Below, piece by piece: positions 19,660 through 29,984 of a stretch of 59,972 nucleotides of DNA; positions within the stretch are counted from its first letter, which is position 1; each line of letters begins with the position of its first letter. The notes beneath the pieces are model-generated. The model did no database searches. It was not told the DNA's origin and saw only the letters and a list, made by a program, of their open reading frames with translations. The position numbers and the translations under genes were made by a program. The DNA comes from Secundilactobacillus paracollinoides DSM 15502 = JCM 11969 (GTDB taxonomy: Bacteria; Bacillota; Bacilli; Lactobacillales; Lactobacillaceae): assembly GCF_001311135.1 (NCBI RefSeq), contig NZ_BBAG01000013.1, forward strand, positions 1 to 59,972, in the 5' to 3' direction.

Positions 19660-21000
19660 ATGAGTATTCCAGGACGGTCACAATTACCCAATACACTCCG
19701 GCATATGCGCTGGCGCGACTAACCGAGATGATTGTTAATTTAGATGAGAACAACGATGACTACTATCAAGCGACAGTCGAGTGTTGGGCATTGATAAGAA
19801 ACTAAAAAATAAGCCCAACGCAGAGGCCTAACTGACGACCACCTTCATTGACGATGTGACGGAGTACGTTCATTACAACGGGTATGACGGCGAGCAGATC
19901 GACCATCTCTACCACACGTTTAAAGACTTAGTTGATGCGCCGATAAACGATACAGATGGTCAAGACCAAATTAACGCGTTACTTTCACTGTACATTGAAA
20001 ACCGCCAAATTATTCGGCGGACAACTAAGGACTATGGCAAACAATTTATTGCTGTCATGAATGGCGCAATTGAAAAGACCACCACGATTTTGATGCAGTT
20101 GCAAGCGACCGGCCTAAGTGAGGCAGAGACGCAAGCCTTACTCGATCTTGTTTTAGGCTGGTATAGTGATTCCCGATTTTGCAGGTCCTGATGCCACTGG
20201 TGACGATTCAAAACATGGTACCCATTCTGGATCAGTTAAATCAGTATGCGCACGAGGTTGATTCCAGGGATTACGGCTACGTTTCAAAGCATAACCTAGC
20301 CTTCAAACGACATCTGTGGCACCATTTGAATACCCCGAAGGCCATTATTCATGAATTGGACGCTCATTTGGACAATAAAGATATTCGGCGTGACCGGGTG
20401 ATGGTTGCGCTTGATGGCAATGACTATGCAACGGCTGAGAAATTAAGTCTTGAATCCAATTTTCTGCCCGAGTTAACGCAGATCTATGAGCGGACACATC
20501 AGGATGATAAATTGATCGATGTTTTAAAACAACGGGTGTTGAAGGGCAATCTCAAACTCACGAAACAACTCAAGGAATTGAGCGAGCACCATCATCGTTG
20601 GGCAAGTGACCGCGATGACCTGAGTAACCAAATCTCAGAGACAACGGATGTCATGACGGCTGCCAAACTGCTGAGCAATTTAAAAAACACCGCAGCGTTG
20701 CGCGATCTCCTACATGAGAATCGTGATACCACGATGACCACCTATTTATTTCAGAATTACACGGATGAAGTATACGCGGCATTCCCAGAGCAGCTCAAAG
20801 CAGACTACCATGAAATTTTGCTGACCATGGCTGAAACGAGTGGCAATCGGAAAGATTATGATGCGATTGGTTGGATGCTCTTTAGATACCAAGAATTTGG
20901 CGATGTTGCATAAACAAACCAGTGGATCGATGAGTTAAATCACAAGTATCCACGGCGTAAGGCAATGATTGAGATCCTAAATTCTCGTAAAAATAACTAA
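19660..21000 (+). pseudogene. Decayed gene, perhaps C-terminal part of a SWIM-type protein
   Basis: A start with a good site (AAAGAGG, ATG 19660) opens a protein that can be followed to 21000 only by crossing several shifts (near 19690, 19785, 20165-20215) and two in-frame TAA codons (near 19829 and at 20911). Readable pieces include QYTPAYALARLTEMIV, DYGYVSKHNLAFKRHLW and a last part ending EILNSRKNN. It is helical, acidic and has no membrane segment. The resemblance to the tail of SWIM zinc-finger proteins of lactobacilli is from memory and weak; the zinc-finger part is absent. Unlike its neighbours it cannot be mended by single missing bases alone. Confidence 0.5.
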
Positions 21001-21001
21001 C

Positions 21002-21038
21002 AAAAATGCGCTACCCAGCAGCGGGTAACGCGTTTTTT
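21002..21038. terminator. Bidirectional terminator
   Basis: GCGCTACCC and GGGTAACGCG pair, with T tract on the plus side and A tract before; it ends the minus-strand greA operon. Confidence 0.8.
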
Positions 21039-21510
21039 ACAATGTCACATCTAAAATTTTCACCTGATAAGCCCCGTTCGGCGCGTCAATCGAAACAACG
21101 TCACCAACGGTATGGTCGAGAATGGCTTTGCCAATGGGTGAGATCAGTGAAATCTTATTAGCGCCAACATCCGCTTCGGGCGTGCCAACGAGCTCAAACG
21201 TGTCCTCCGACTGGTCGTCCATGAACTGTAAAACGACCTGCTTGCCAATTTCAATTACCGCGTCGTCCTTGGGCTTGACCACCTGCGCGTACCGGAGCTG
21301 TTTGCCGAGGTAGCGCAACCGGCTTTCCAGATGACGCAGATCACGTTTGGCGGCACTGTATTCGGCGTTTTCGGAGAGGTCACCCAGTGCACGGGCGGCC
21401 TGAAGTTGTTCGATTTTCTCCGGTCGCGACTGTTTTAAAGCTTCTATCTCGGCCGCAATCTGGTCGTAGCCAGCTTGCGTAACCTTGTTAAAATACGATT
21501 GCATAGACAT
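21037..21510 (-). CDS. greA: Transcript cleavage factor, GreA/GreB family
   Basis: Elongation factor of 157 aa that rescues backtracked RNA polymerase. The N-terminal coiled coil has the acidic tip region ARALGDLSENAEYSAAK, and the C-terminal FKBP-like domain runs to VKILDVTL (ISPIGKAILDHTVGDVV). The start follows AGAAGGATG. It is intact. It lies 15 bp downstream of the nicotinamidase gene in a three-gene operon; many lactobacilli have a second greA elsewhere, so this may be the accessory paralog. Confidence 0.88.
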   Translation of the reverse strand: MSMQSYFNKVTQAGYDQIAAEIEALKQSRPEKIEQLQAARALGDLSENAEYSAAKRDLRHLESRLRYLGKQLRYAQVVKPKDDAVIEIGKQVVLQFMDDQSEDTFELVGTPEADVGANKISLISPIGKAILDHTVGDVVSIDAPNGAYQVKILDVTL

Positions 21511-21525
21511 CCTTCTTTGGTGAGG

Positions 21526-22083
21526 TTAATCGGTCACGGTAGCGCCAAGTACACCCTTAAAATGATCAAGTGCCCATTCCTGACCTGCTGGCGTCAGAGC
21601 GGCCACGGCGTTTTGATGCACCACAATGTTGTAGCCGAGGTTATAGGCATCGACCGCGGTGTGCAGCACACAAATATCGGTGCAGACACCCGTGAGATGC
21701 AGGGTATCGACGTGGCGTTCGCGCATGCGCATGTCCAGGTCGGTACCTGCAAATGCGCTGTACCGTGTCTTATCATACATATAAACTTTTTCATCATTTT
21801 GGTGATCATTATACCACTGCGCAACATCGCCGTAGAACTCCCGGCCCCACGTGCCGCGCACATTGTGCGGTGGAAACAATTTCGTTTCCGGGTGGTACGG
21901 ATCATTTGGCGTGTGGACGTCCGTGGGTAAGATCACCCAAGAATCGTCATTTTCAAAACGGTCGGCGAGGGCGACGATGTTCGGGTCGAGCACCTGGCCT
22001 GCTTTGCCGCAGGTCAGTGCCCCGGCGTCGGCCACAAAATCATTTGTATAGTCAATAATGAGTAACGCTTCGTTTGCTGCCAT
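21526..22083 (-). CDS. pncA: Nicotinamidase / isochorismatase-family hydrolase
   Basis: Hydrolase of 185 aa for nicotinamide to nicotinate in NAD salvage. The catalytic triad is visible: Asp in LLIIDYTNDF, Lys in YDKTRYSAF and Cys in TGVCTDICV, with the cis-peptide region before the Cys. Metal ligands fit PTDVHTPNDPYHPE. The start follows TGGAGGT. Between an aminotransferase and greA in one operon. Intact. Confidence 0.87.
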   Translation of the reverse strand: MAANEALLIIDYTNDFVADAGALTCGKAGQVLDPNIVALADRFENDDSWVILPTDVHTPNDPYHPETKLFPPHNVRGTWGREFYGDVAQWYNDHQNDEKVYMYDKTRYSAFAGTDLDMRMRERHVDTLHLTGVCTDICVLHTAVDAYNLGYNIVVHQNAVAALTPAGQEWALDHFKGVLGATVTD

Positions 22084-22101
22084 TTGGGTACCTCCAATGG
22101 T

Positions 22102-23220
22102 TTAATCGAACTGTCGTAGGAATGCCGAAAGCTTACTTAACCCCGTGCGTAACGTTGTTTCATCAGTACAATACCCCAACCGGGCATGGCCTGGTAAGTC
22201 GAAACGATCGCCAGGGACTAATAGCACACCTGTCTCCTTCAAAAGCCGCAAACAGAAGGATTCAGTACCCTCTGGGATGTCGAATTTGACGCAAGACGTT
22301 GACACAGCTTTCGGAAATACAAGACTGACCCGTGGCTCATTTGCGACCCACTCCTTCAAAATGGCAAGGTTAGTCATCACGAGTTTTCGGTTACGTGCCA
22401 GCACCTGGTCACGATGCTGCAGAATGTACACGGCCAGCATATCGTTGAACACGCCGCCACAGATCATGGTGTAGTCGCGATACTTGCGGAAAATGTCGCT
22501 GACCGCGTCATTGGCAACCGTCCAGCCGATTCGAACACCAGGAAAGGAGTAGCTCTTGGACAACGAATTTGTGGCGATTCCCTTATCATAGAGGTCGACA
22601 ATCGACGTAAACGCGGAAGGGTCATCGAGTGGCAGGTAGACCTCGTCGACGAGCACGTAGGCACCAACGGATTTAGCGACGTCAACGACCTGCTGGAGAA
22701 ACGCCTTATCCAGCAATGTCCCAGTTGGGTTGTTGGCATTGTTGAGGCAGATCATTTTCGTGTTCGGCCGGATGAGCTGCTTAAGCTCGTTGATATCGGG
22801 ATACCAATCGGCGTCTTCATGAATGTGCCAGAGGTCGACTTCAGCACCTAGTGACCGCGGAATATCGTAGAGTTGCTGGTAGGACGGGTACTCGCTGATG
22901 ACGTGGTCGCCCGGTTCAATGAGGGAATACAGGGCGAGGTGGTTAGCACCGGTCGCACCGTTTGTCTGCAGGACCTGGGAGTCGTGAACGTTGTCGTAGA
23001 GACCCGCGACGAGTTGTTTAAATTCCGGTGAGCCTTCGATCCAGCCGTAGTTCATTTTGGCTTGGCCTAACTGGTCAAAGAACTGTTCACGGTCGTCACC
23101 AGTCGCGGCAAGCAACTCATCAATTGTCATCGAAGCAATCGTACTTTGCGAAATATCATACGTCGCCGACTTTTCCCATTCGTTCAACCAAGATTCAACA
23201 CCAAATTCAGCTATTTTCAT
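22102..23220 (-). CDS. Fold-type I aminotransferase
   Basis: PLP aminotransferase of class I/II, 372 aa. The PLP Lys is in [16 protein letters not shown], the cofactor Asp/Tyr region in VLVDEVYLPL, and CLNNANNPTGTLL is the conserved Asn loop. ATG 23220 follows AAGGGAG; upstream in-frame starts lie in or next to repeat A4 and are rejected. The substrate is not certain. Similar lactobacillus proteins are often annotated as capreomycidine-synthase-like or aromatic/alanine aminotransferases. First gene of the operon with pncA and greA. Confidence 0.84.
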   Translation of the reverse strand: MKIAEFGVESWLNEWEKSATYDISQSTIASMTIDELLAATGDDREQFFDQLGQAKMNYGWIEGSPEFKQLVAGLYDNVHDSQVLQTNGATGANHLALYSLIEPGDHVISEYPSYQQLYDIPRSLGAEVDLWHIHEDADWYPDINELKQLIRPNTKMICLNNANNPTGTLLDKAFLQQVVDVAKSVGAYVLVDEVYLPLDDPSAFTSIVDLYDKGIATNSLSKSYSFPGVRIGWTVANDAVSDIFRKYRDYTMICGGVFNDMLAVYILQHRDQVLARNRKLVMTNLAILKEWVANEPRVSLVFPKAVSTSCVKFDIPEGTESFCLRLLKETGVLLVPGDRFDLPGHARLGYCTDETTLRTGLSKLSAFLRQFD

Positions 23221-23289
23221 CAGGAAACTCCCTTTCTGAGGACGGTTTGTTAGCATTATTGTACCATGGAATGTGGGTTTAACCTGTGC

Positions 23290-23636
23290 GTGTTTGGGGT
23301 TCTTAGTGCGTTGCACTCCGCAATTTGGCACTCCGTGTAGTGGCTCGCGACTGAGCTAACTCGATTTCCACTGCGTGGCTCTCGAGTGGATCTCAGTCGT
23401 CTCGCACATCAGTAACCGACCAAGGAACGGTCGCTAACTGATGTCGACACCACAGCTTCGTGCCAAATTGCTGCGTTCCACTTACATAGCGCCAACTGCT
23501 GACGATTGATAAGTATCGAATTTGAGTTAAAGCCAGTTCGAAGATTATCCGCACTCGACTGGTGATTGACAACTGTCAATTAACCTATTGATAGGGGCTA
23601 TTTCTGAAGTGTCTTCTCGATTCAATGTTGTGTACG
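23290..23636 (+). repeat. A-family foldback repeat, copy A4
   Basis: A4 is 23308-23482. P2 uses GACTGAG / CTCAGTC with ACTCGA / TCGAGT and apical CCAC / GTGG. The spacer motif follows to about 23600. The flank TTTGGGGTTCTTAGT precedes both A4 and A5, so A4 and A5 look like a tandem duplication of one unit. Confidence 0.8.
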
Positions 23637-24205
23637 TATTTGGGGTTCTTAGTACGTTGCATTGCGCGATTTAGCACGGAACCGTAGTGGCTCGCGACTA
23701 AGCTAAGTTGTCTGTCGCTGTGCGCCATACAACTGGATCTTATTCGTCTCGCATGTCACTAAATGGCCAAAGGACGGCCATCAAGTGACATCGACACCAC
23801 GATTCCTTGCTAAATCGCTCCATTCCACTGATAGAGAGCCAACTACGGCCGATTGATCAGTATAAACAATATAGTTAAAGCCAGTTCGAAGATTATCCGC
23901 ACTTGACTACTGATTGACATTTATCAGCTAACCAATTGATAAGTGATGTTGCTCAATTTCATTAATTGGAAGTCAACGTTAAGTTGTGTAATGTAGACGC
24001 AACAACTAATTGTCATTCAAATCCAATATCAGCGGAGTGGAGCCAGTTGGCATTGCACGTTGTAGTGTCGGTGTTCCTTGGCGAGGGTTCTTTCCTCGCC
24101 TAGTAACACGGGAGACGTAGGAGATCCTTGAATTTATGTAAAGAAATTCAATAGCTCCGGAGCGACCCACTTCAACGTGCAGGGCCAACTGGCGGAACGC
24201 AGCGA
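23637..24205 (+). repeat. Composite foldback repeat (A5 + spacer + B2)
   Basis: A5 is 23654-23829 and B2 is 24028-24205; 552 bp from A to B end. A5 is the most divergent A copy, with P2 arms AAGTTGT / ACAACT. B2 has stem arms GCCAGTTGGC / GCCAACTGGC, against GTCGGTCGGC / GCCGACCGGC in B1. Confidence 0.83.
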
Positions 24206-24392
24206 ACAATACAGCATGACTTAACCACGATTTAAAAATAAAATGACGAGTCACAAATAACGGATATAAAGCAGAACGGAGCAGGTGCAGGCGTACTTAT
24301 GAAAATGGCGGTTGTGATTTTCACGTTGTCTATTCGTAAATGAGTAATGTACAATGAGATTATTGTTAATCGAAACAGAGGGGGACTTCAGA

Positions 24393-25576
24393 ATGGCAGG
24401 CACGATTCGAAATCGGATGCAACTGCATCAGCAAAACATTCAATCCGTGTTGGCTCAGGTGTTTAACCACCAGCCAATTTCACGAATCGAAATTTCACGT
24501 AATCTCGCATTAAATAAATCAACCGTTTCCTCCCTCTACAACGCTTTGAAAGAAGAAGGCTACGTGGAGGAACTCGGTGAGGGGGCCGCGTCAACAGCGG
24601 GCGGCCGGAAGCCAGTACTTCTCGCAATTAACCGCAGATATGGCTATACCATGAACTTTGATTTCGGCTACCGCCACATTCACGTGATGAAGAATAATTT
24701 GTCAGGGGACATCATGTCTTACACACAGGTGGATGCGAAGGACATTGGAATCAAGGACATTCTGCCGTTGATCGAAACGCAGATTGAGAAGGCTGAAAAC
24801 GAGGATCAGACAAAACACAATTTGCTTGGCATTAGTTTTGCCATCCACGGGACCATTGATGACAATGCCATCACGTACTCGCCGTTCTTGGACATGGAGG
24901 GTATCGACCTGGTCCAGTATTTCGGTGATAAGTACGATGTACCAGTGCTGCTCGAAAACGAAGCGAACCTTGCAGCCGTTTTTGAACGCGACTTCAACGA
25001 TGAAAATCAGCGGCTCAGTAATGCCGTGACCATCAGCATTCACCGTGGGATCGGTGCTGGACTGATTATTAATAAAAAACTTTACCGCGGCGCCCATGGT
25101 GAAGCAGGCGAAATCGGCCGGTCACTGCGGTTGGCAACAACATCAACGAAGCACCACGCAAGGTCGAAGATTACTGTTCTGAAGATGCCATTATCAATCA
25201 GATCAGTGAGGCGCGTGAAGGCGCACCGCTGGACCGGTACGAAGTTGTCAAATTGTACAACGAAAATGACGCCATCGCCAAACGCGTCATCGGGTCGTTT
25301 GTTGAAAATACGGCACGAATTATCGTGAACGTCAGCAACGACTATGATCCAGATGAGATCTTTTTGAACTCGCCACTGATCGAATCCCTGCCAGAGTTAC
25401 TGCCCGAGATTCGGAATGCGTATAGTAAGATCGTTCCTTCAAACACCGTGATTCCAATGACGGTGACCCGTAATTCGCACTATGCCACCTTACTTGGCGG
25501 CTGTGCGCTGATTACGCGTCGTGTGCTGAACCTGGAAGATTTTGAACTAAACTTTGCGGCCCAGCAAGAATTTTAA
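24393..25576 (+). CDS. xylR: Xylose repressor XylR, ROK family (one frameshift)
   Basis: ROK regulator of about 394 aa. An N-terminal winged helix (QPISRIEISRNLALNKSTVS) is followed by a sugar-kinase-like domain with VPVLLENEANLAAVFER and GIGAGLIINKKLYRGAHGEAGEIG. The start follows AGAGGGGG by nine bases. A lost G near 25123 (CTGCGG for CTGGCGG) shifts the frame; mended it reads SLAVGNNINEAPRKVEDYC. It lies before xylA, which has a xylO-like operator, so it should repress xylA without xylose. Confidence 0.88.
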
Positions 25577-25587
25577 ACAGTATTTTC

Positions 25588-25626
25588 GACACCCTCAGCA
25601 CACCGTTGCCGCAGGGTGTCTTTTTT
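25588..25626 (+). terminator. Terminator after xylR
   Basis: GACACCCT and AGGGTGTC pair, followed by six T. Confidence 0.8.
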
Positions 25627-25776
25627 AGACTTCGCAAGGGATAGTAGCGGGGAGCAGGCAGCCATCCGCGGGTCTTGGTTGTTTAAAACAACTAATTTGA
25701 ATTTATTTTTAGCTCGACAAACCCCAACATACCGCCATTTAGCCGTTTAGCACACAATTATTTCGTTTAAAAGGGG

Positions 25777-25836
25777 TTGCATTTTCGGTTGTAAGCGCTA
25801 TACTGTGTTTGTTAGTTGGTTGTATGAACAAACTAA
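25777..25836 (+). promoter_or_regulatory. xylA promoter with cre and XylR operator
   Basis: TTGCAT (25777-25782) and TATACT (25799-25804) are 16 bp apart. A cre-like site TGTAAGCGCTATAC (25790-25803) overlaps the -10 box. Downstream, the 25-bp dyad at 25812-25836 has arms TTAGTTGGTT and AACAAACTAA, close to the Bacillus xylO (TTAGTTTGTT with AACAAACTAA). This implies CcpA repression and XylR roadblock. Confidence 0.88.
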
Positions 25837-25874
25837 TTGAAAATAGATTTTAAAAAATTTTAGGAGGCTTCTTC

Positions 25875-27220
25875 ATGGCTGAACAATTATGGGACATGGA
25901 TAAGATTAACTATGTAGGTAACTCAAGCTTAACTTCTGGTGCAGAATTTCATTACTACAACCCAGACGAAGTGGTTGCTGGTAAGAAAATGCGTGACTGG
26001 TTACGGTTCTCTGTAGCATACTGGCACACATTTGACCAACGTCTGGTTGACCCATTCGGTGATGGGACTGCTATTCGTCCTTACGACAAGTACACTGATC
26101 CAATGGACAACGCCTTAGCTAAGGTTGATTACGCCTTTGAATTTTACGACAAATTAGGGAACGACTTCCTTTGCTTCCATGACCGTGACTTAGCTCCCGA
26201 AGGTGACACCTTACGTGAAACCAACGCTAACTTGGACAAAGTTGTTGACCGGATCGTTGATTACCAAAAGACGACTGGCATGAAGGTTCTTTGGAACACG
26301 TCAAACATGTTCACTAACCCTCGTTTCGTTGCTGGTGCTGGTACTTCACCATACGCTGACATCTTTGCTTACTCTGCTGCTCAATTGAAGCACAGTTTGG
26401 AAGTTGGTAAGCGTGTCGGTTCTGAAAACTATGTCTTCTGGGGCGGCCGTGAAGGTTACGAATCACTCTGGAACACCGACATGAAGTTGGAACAAGAACA
26501 TGCTGCTAAGTTATTCCACATGGCTAAGGACTACGCCAACGAAATCGGCTTCGACGCACAAATGTTGCTCGAACCAAAGCCAAAGGAACCAACGACTCAC
26601 CAATACGACTTTGATGCCGCAACCACTATCGCATTCATGAAGGAATACGATTTGGACAAAGACTTCAAGTTGAACTTGGAAGGTAACCATGCTAACTTGG
26701 CTGGCCATACTTACCAACACGAAATCCGTGTTGCGCGTGAAGCAGGCTTACTTGGTTCATTGGATGCCAACCAAGGTGACAAGCTGATCGGCTGGGACAT
26801 TGATGAATATCCTTCAAACTTGTACGAGACCACTGCCGCAATGTACGAAGTGCTTGAAAACGGCGGTATCGGCCCTCGCGGTGGTTTGAACTTCGATTCA
26901 AAGCCTCGTCGTTCATCATTCGAACCTAACGATCTGTTCTACGGCCACATTGTTGGTATGGATAGCTTCGCTGCCGGCTTACGTGTTGCTGCTAAGATGG
27001 AAGAAGACGGCGTTTTGAAGAACATCGTCGCTGACCGTTACAGCTCATACAAGTCAGGTATCGGTGCTGATATCGAAAGCGGCAAGGCTGGCTTCAAAGA
27101 ACTTGAAGCATACAGCTTGATAAGACACAAGCTGAACTGCGTGCCGCAACGTCATCAGATCACTTGGAACAAATCAAAGACACTATCAACCACTACATTG
27201 TTAACACTTTAGGCAAATAA
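25875..27220 (+). CDS. xylA: Xylose isomerase (one frameshift near the end)
   Basis: Metal-dependent isomerase, D-xylose to D-xylulose, about 448 aa. The catalytic His is in [11 protein letters not shown], with [10 protein letters not shown] and [17 protein letters not shown] as metal and substrate sites and [14 protein letters not shown] and DANQGD further on. The start follows TAGGAGGC. Codon use is strongly biased, as in a highly expressed gene. A lost G near 27119 (CTTGAT for CTTGGAT) breaks only the last 34 residues; mended they read [16 protein letters not shown] and the stop is 27218-27220. A strong terminator follows. Confidence 0.95.
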
Positions 27221-27242
27221 CAATTTAAATGGTTAAAAAATA

Positions 27243-27277
27243 AGCAGCGAGTGGACTTGCGTCTGCTCGCTGCTTTT
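27243..27277 (+). terminator. Terminator after xylA
   Basis: AGCAGCGAG and CTCGCTGCT pair, followed by TTTT. It would largely separate xylA from xylB. Confidence 0.82.
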
Positions 27278-27304
27278 CCTGTTAAACGATCTAGTGGTTA
27301 AGGG

Positions 27305-27863
27305 CCGTTGCATTCCACGATTTGGCACTCCGCTGTGGTGGCTCGCGATGAAGCTAATTCGATTTCTGCTGCGCAGCTCTCGAATGGATCTCCATCGTCT
27401 CGCATGTCACTAGATGGCCAAAGTACAGCCATCAAGTGACATCGACACCACTGCTCCGTGCCAAATCGTTCCATTCCACTCACCATGAGCATACTGTTGA
27501 CGTTTGTTAAAAATCACATATGCAGTCAAAGCCAGTTCGCGGATTATCCGCACTCGACTGCTGCTTGCTTGCTGTCAGTTAACCTAATGATGCTGGCTGT
27601 TCATGGTTAATCGACATAGACCTGCAGTGTATGCGAAGTTATGAGAGGCGATGGGAGGACAGACTATCCTGATTTACAACAAGTATCAGCGGAGTGGAGC
27701 CGGTTGGCATTGCACGTTGTGGTGTCGGTGTTCCTTGGCGAGGGTTTTCTCCTCGCCTAGGAACACGGGAGAAGTAGGAGATCCTTGAATTTCTGACAAG
27801 AAATTCAATAGCTCCGGAGCGACCCACTTCAACGTGCAGGGCCAACCGGCGCAACGCAGCGAA
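27305..27863 (+). repeat. Composite foldback repeat between xylA and xylB
   Basis: A6 is 27305-27480 and B3 is 27684-27863, 559 bp in all. B3 stem arms are GCCGGTTGGC / GCCAACCGGC; its second inner hairpin TTGAATTTCT / AGAAATTCAA is near perfect. The right end lies 48 bp before the xylB start. Confidence 0.85.
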
Positions 27864-27910
27864 CTTCGCCCACTAACCAGAAAATGAAATTTAAAGAGGA
27901 GCATAAAACC

Positions 27911-29421
27911 ATGAACGAATACGTTTTAGGCGTGGACCTTGGTACCAGTGCCGTTAAGGTGTCCGCTATGAACCGGGACGGCGAGATCGTCGCCCAACAA
28001 AGTTATGATTACCCACTGTCACAGCCGCACCCAGGCTACAGTGAACAAAACCCTGAAGAATGGGTCTCAGGGACAACGGTTGCCATTGTCCAGTTGATTT
28101 TGGAAGACCACATCAAGCCAGAAGAAATTTCTGGGATCAGTTTTTCGGGTCAAATGCACGGGCTCGTTTTGCTTGATGAAAACAACCAAGTATTACGCCC
28201 AGCTATTTTATGGAATGATACCCGGACATCGAAGCAACGCGCTGAGATCGAAGAAAAACTTGGCGACAAGTTTGTAGAAACCACTAAGAACCGGCCACTG
28301 GAAGGCTTTACGTTACCAAAACTCTTGTGGGTCAAGGAAAACGAACCTAACATCTGGGCTAAGGCTAAGACCTTTGTCTTGCCTAAGGATTATGTGCGTT
28401 ACCGCATGACTGGCCAAATTGCGATGGATTACTCGGATGCCACTGGGACCGTCCTCATCGACGTGAAGAAGGGGGACTGGAGCAAGGCCATCTGTGAAGC
28501 CTTTGATATTCCCGTCTCAATGTGCCCACCATTAATGCGGTCGATTGACTCTGCTGGTACGATTTCAGAAAGCTACGCCCTGTTCTCCGGCTTGGACACC
28601 CACACCGAAGTCTTTGGCGGCGCGGCCGACAACGCTGCTGGTGCCGTTGGTGCCGGGATCTTGTCACCTAACATGGTTCTTTCAAGTATCGGGACCTCTG
28701 GTGTTGTGCTGAAGTACGAGGAAAATCCTAACGTTGATTACCATGGTGTGCTTCAATTTGAATACCACGCCATTCCAGATTCCTTCTATTCAATGGGGGT
28801 TACGCTGGCTGCCGGTTATTCATTGAATTGGTTTAAACGCACATTTGCGCAGGATGTTTCATTCAACGACATGGTTGCCAGCGCGGGCGATTCTACGTTG
28901 GCGCTAACGGATTGATCTACACCCCGTATATCGTCGGCGAACGGGCACCTTATGCGGATGCTGACATTCGTGGGAGCTTCATCGGTGTTGATGGGACACA
29001 CCAAAAACGGGATTTAGTCCGGGCTGTGCTCGAAGGGATCATCTTCTCCTTCAAAGACATCATGGATATTTATGACGAACACGACAAGGACTTTGACACA
29101 GTCGTTGCCATCGGTGGCGGTGCCAAGAGTGCCCTGTGGCTTCAAATTCAAGCCGACATCTTCAACAAGAAGGTTGTTAGCCTGACCAACGAGCAGGGGC
29201 CTGGCATGGGCGCTGCAATGATTGCTGCGGTCGGTCTGGGCTGGTTCAAGGACTTCCAGGAATGTGCTGAGAAGTTCGTCCACTTTGGTAAGGAATACCT
29301 GCCAAACCCAGAGAACGCCAAGAAGTACGATCAACTGCACAAAATCTATGGTCAAGTTTATAACCAGACCAAGGACCTCAGTCACCAGTTACTGGACTAC
29401 CGGCGTGAAAATGATAAATAG
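27911..29421 (+). CDS. xylB: Xylulokinase (one frameshift)
   Basis: FGGY sugar kinase of about 503 aa phosphorylating D-xylulose to the 5-phosphate. The N-terminal phosphate-1 motif is [25 protein letters not shown] and AILWNDTRT are substrate-site motifs; [18 protein letters not shown] is the adenosine site. ATG 27911 follows AAAGAGGAG; an in-frame ATG at 27884 is less likely. A lost T near 28895 (ACGTTGG for ACGTTTGG) splits the frame; mended it reads [23 protein letters not shown] composite repeat separates it from xylA, so its promoter is unclear. Confidence 0.93.
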
Positions 29422-29431
29422 GAACACTGAA

Positions 29432-29457
29432 GAGATCAGCTGCGGCTGGTCTTTTTT
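29432..29457 (+). terminator. Terminator after xylB
   Basis: AGATCAGC and GGCTGGTCT pair, followed by six T. Confidence 0.8.
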
Positions 29458-29619
29458 GTTGGTTATGAGGCGACGAGTGTCACGAAACCAGAAAATTGGC
29501 GTAGCACCATACAGAAAGAATAACGTGTATCGAATAATTGCATAATAGCGTTTTATCATTGTCTCCCTGTGATGGATTTGCTAGGGTGGAGGTAACCTAG
29601 TAAACAAGAGGGGATTTTG

Positions 29620-29904
29620 ATGACAAACGGATTATTTAAAAAGGCCCTGATTGATTCCTATCAGTGGATCATGGTCGGCATCGTGATAGATATTATTTTT
29701 GAGCCGTTAGATTATATCTTTGGACACGAGTTTACCGGTATTTTTGGACTGGCACAAACGGTGTTACAAGCACCGAATATCTGGCTAACGTTATTGGTGG
29801 TAGTCGGAATATTGGTCGTCCTTTGGGTGGTTCTAGTGCTCGTTTTCTGGTTCTTTGAATGGCTAAAACTATATATGGGAAAAGATGACGTTTATAAGCC
29901 GTAA
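29620..29904 (+). CDS. Small membrane protein, paralog 1
   Basis: Membrane protein of 94 aa with two hydrophobic segments (WIMVGIVIDIIFEPLDYIF and TLLVVVGILVVLWVVLVLVF), and an amphipathic middle FGLAQTVLQAPN. ATG 29620 follows AAGAGGGG. The gene at 29985 encodes a clear paralog sharing the pattern IxxGxxxDIxFEP and a VLQxPN stretch, so the pair arose by tandem duplication. I do not recognise the family. Confidence 0.7.
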   Translation: MTNGLFKKALIDSYQWIMVGIVIDIIFEPLDYIFGHEFTGIFGLAQTVLQAPNIWLTLLVVVGILVVLWVVLVLVFWFFEWLKLYMGKDDVYKP

Positions 29905-29984
29905 ATTCGACTAAAAAACTAATTGTTTTAAAAGGCACTATTTGGTAGGCTAAGATAAAACGGACGACTAGAGAGGACCTTTTC

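Noticed and set aside
21594-21905. Frames opposite pncA, xylA, leuC and other genes
   Set aside because: They are shadows of well-supported genes on the other strand.
23221-23331. Upstream start for the aminotransferase at 23331
   Set aside because: It lies in repeat A4. ATG 23220 has AAGGGAG upstream and a family-like N-terminus.
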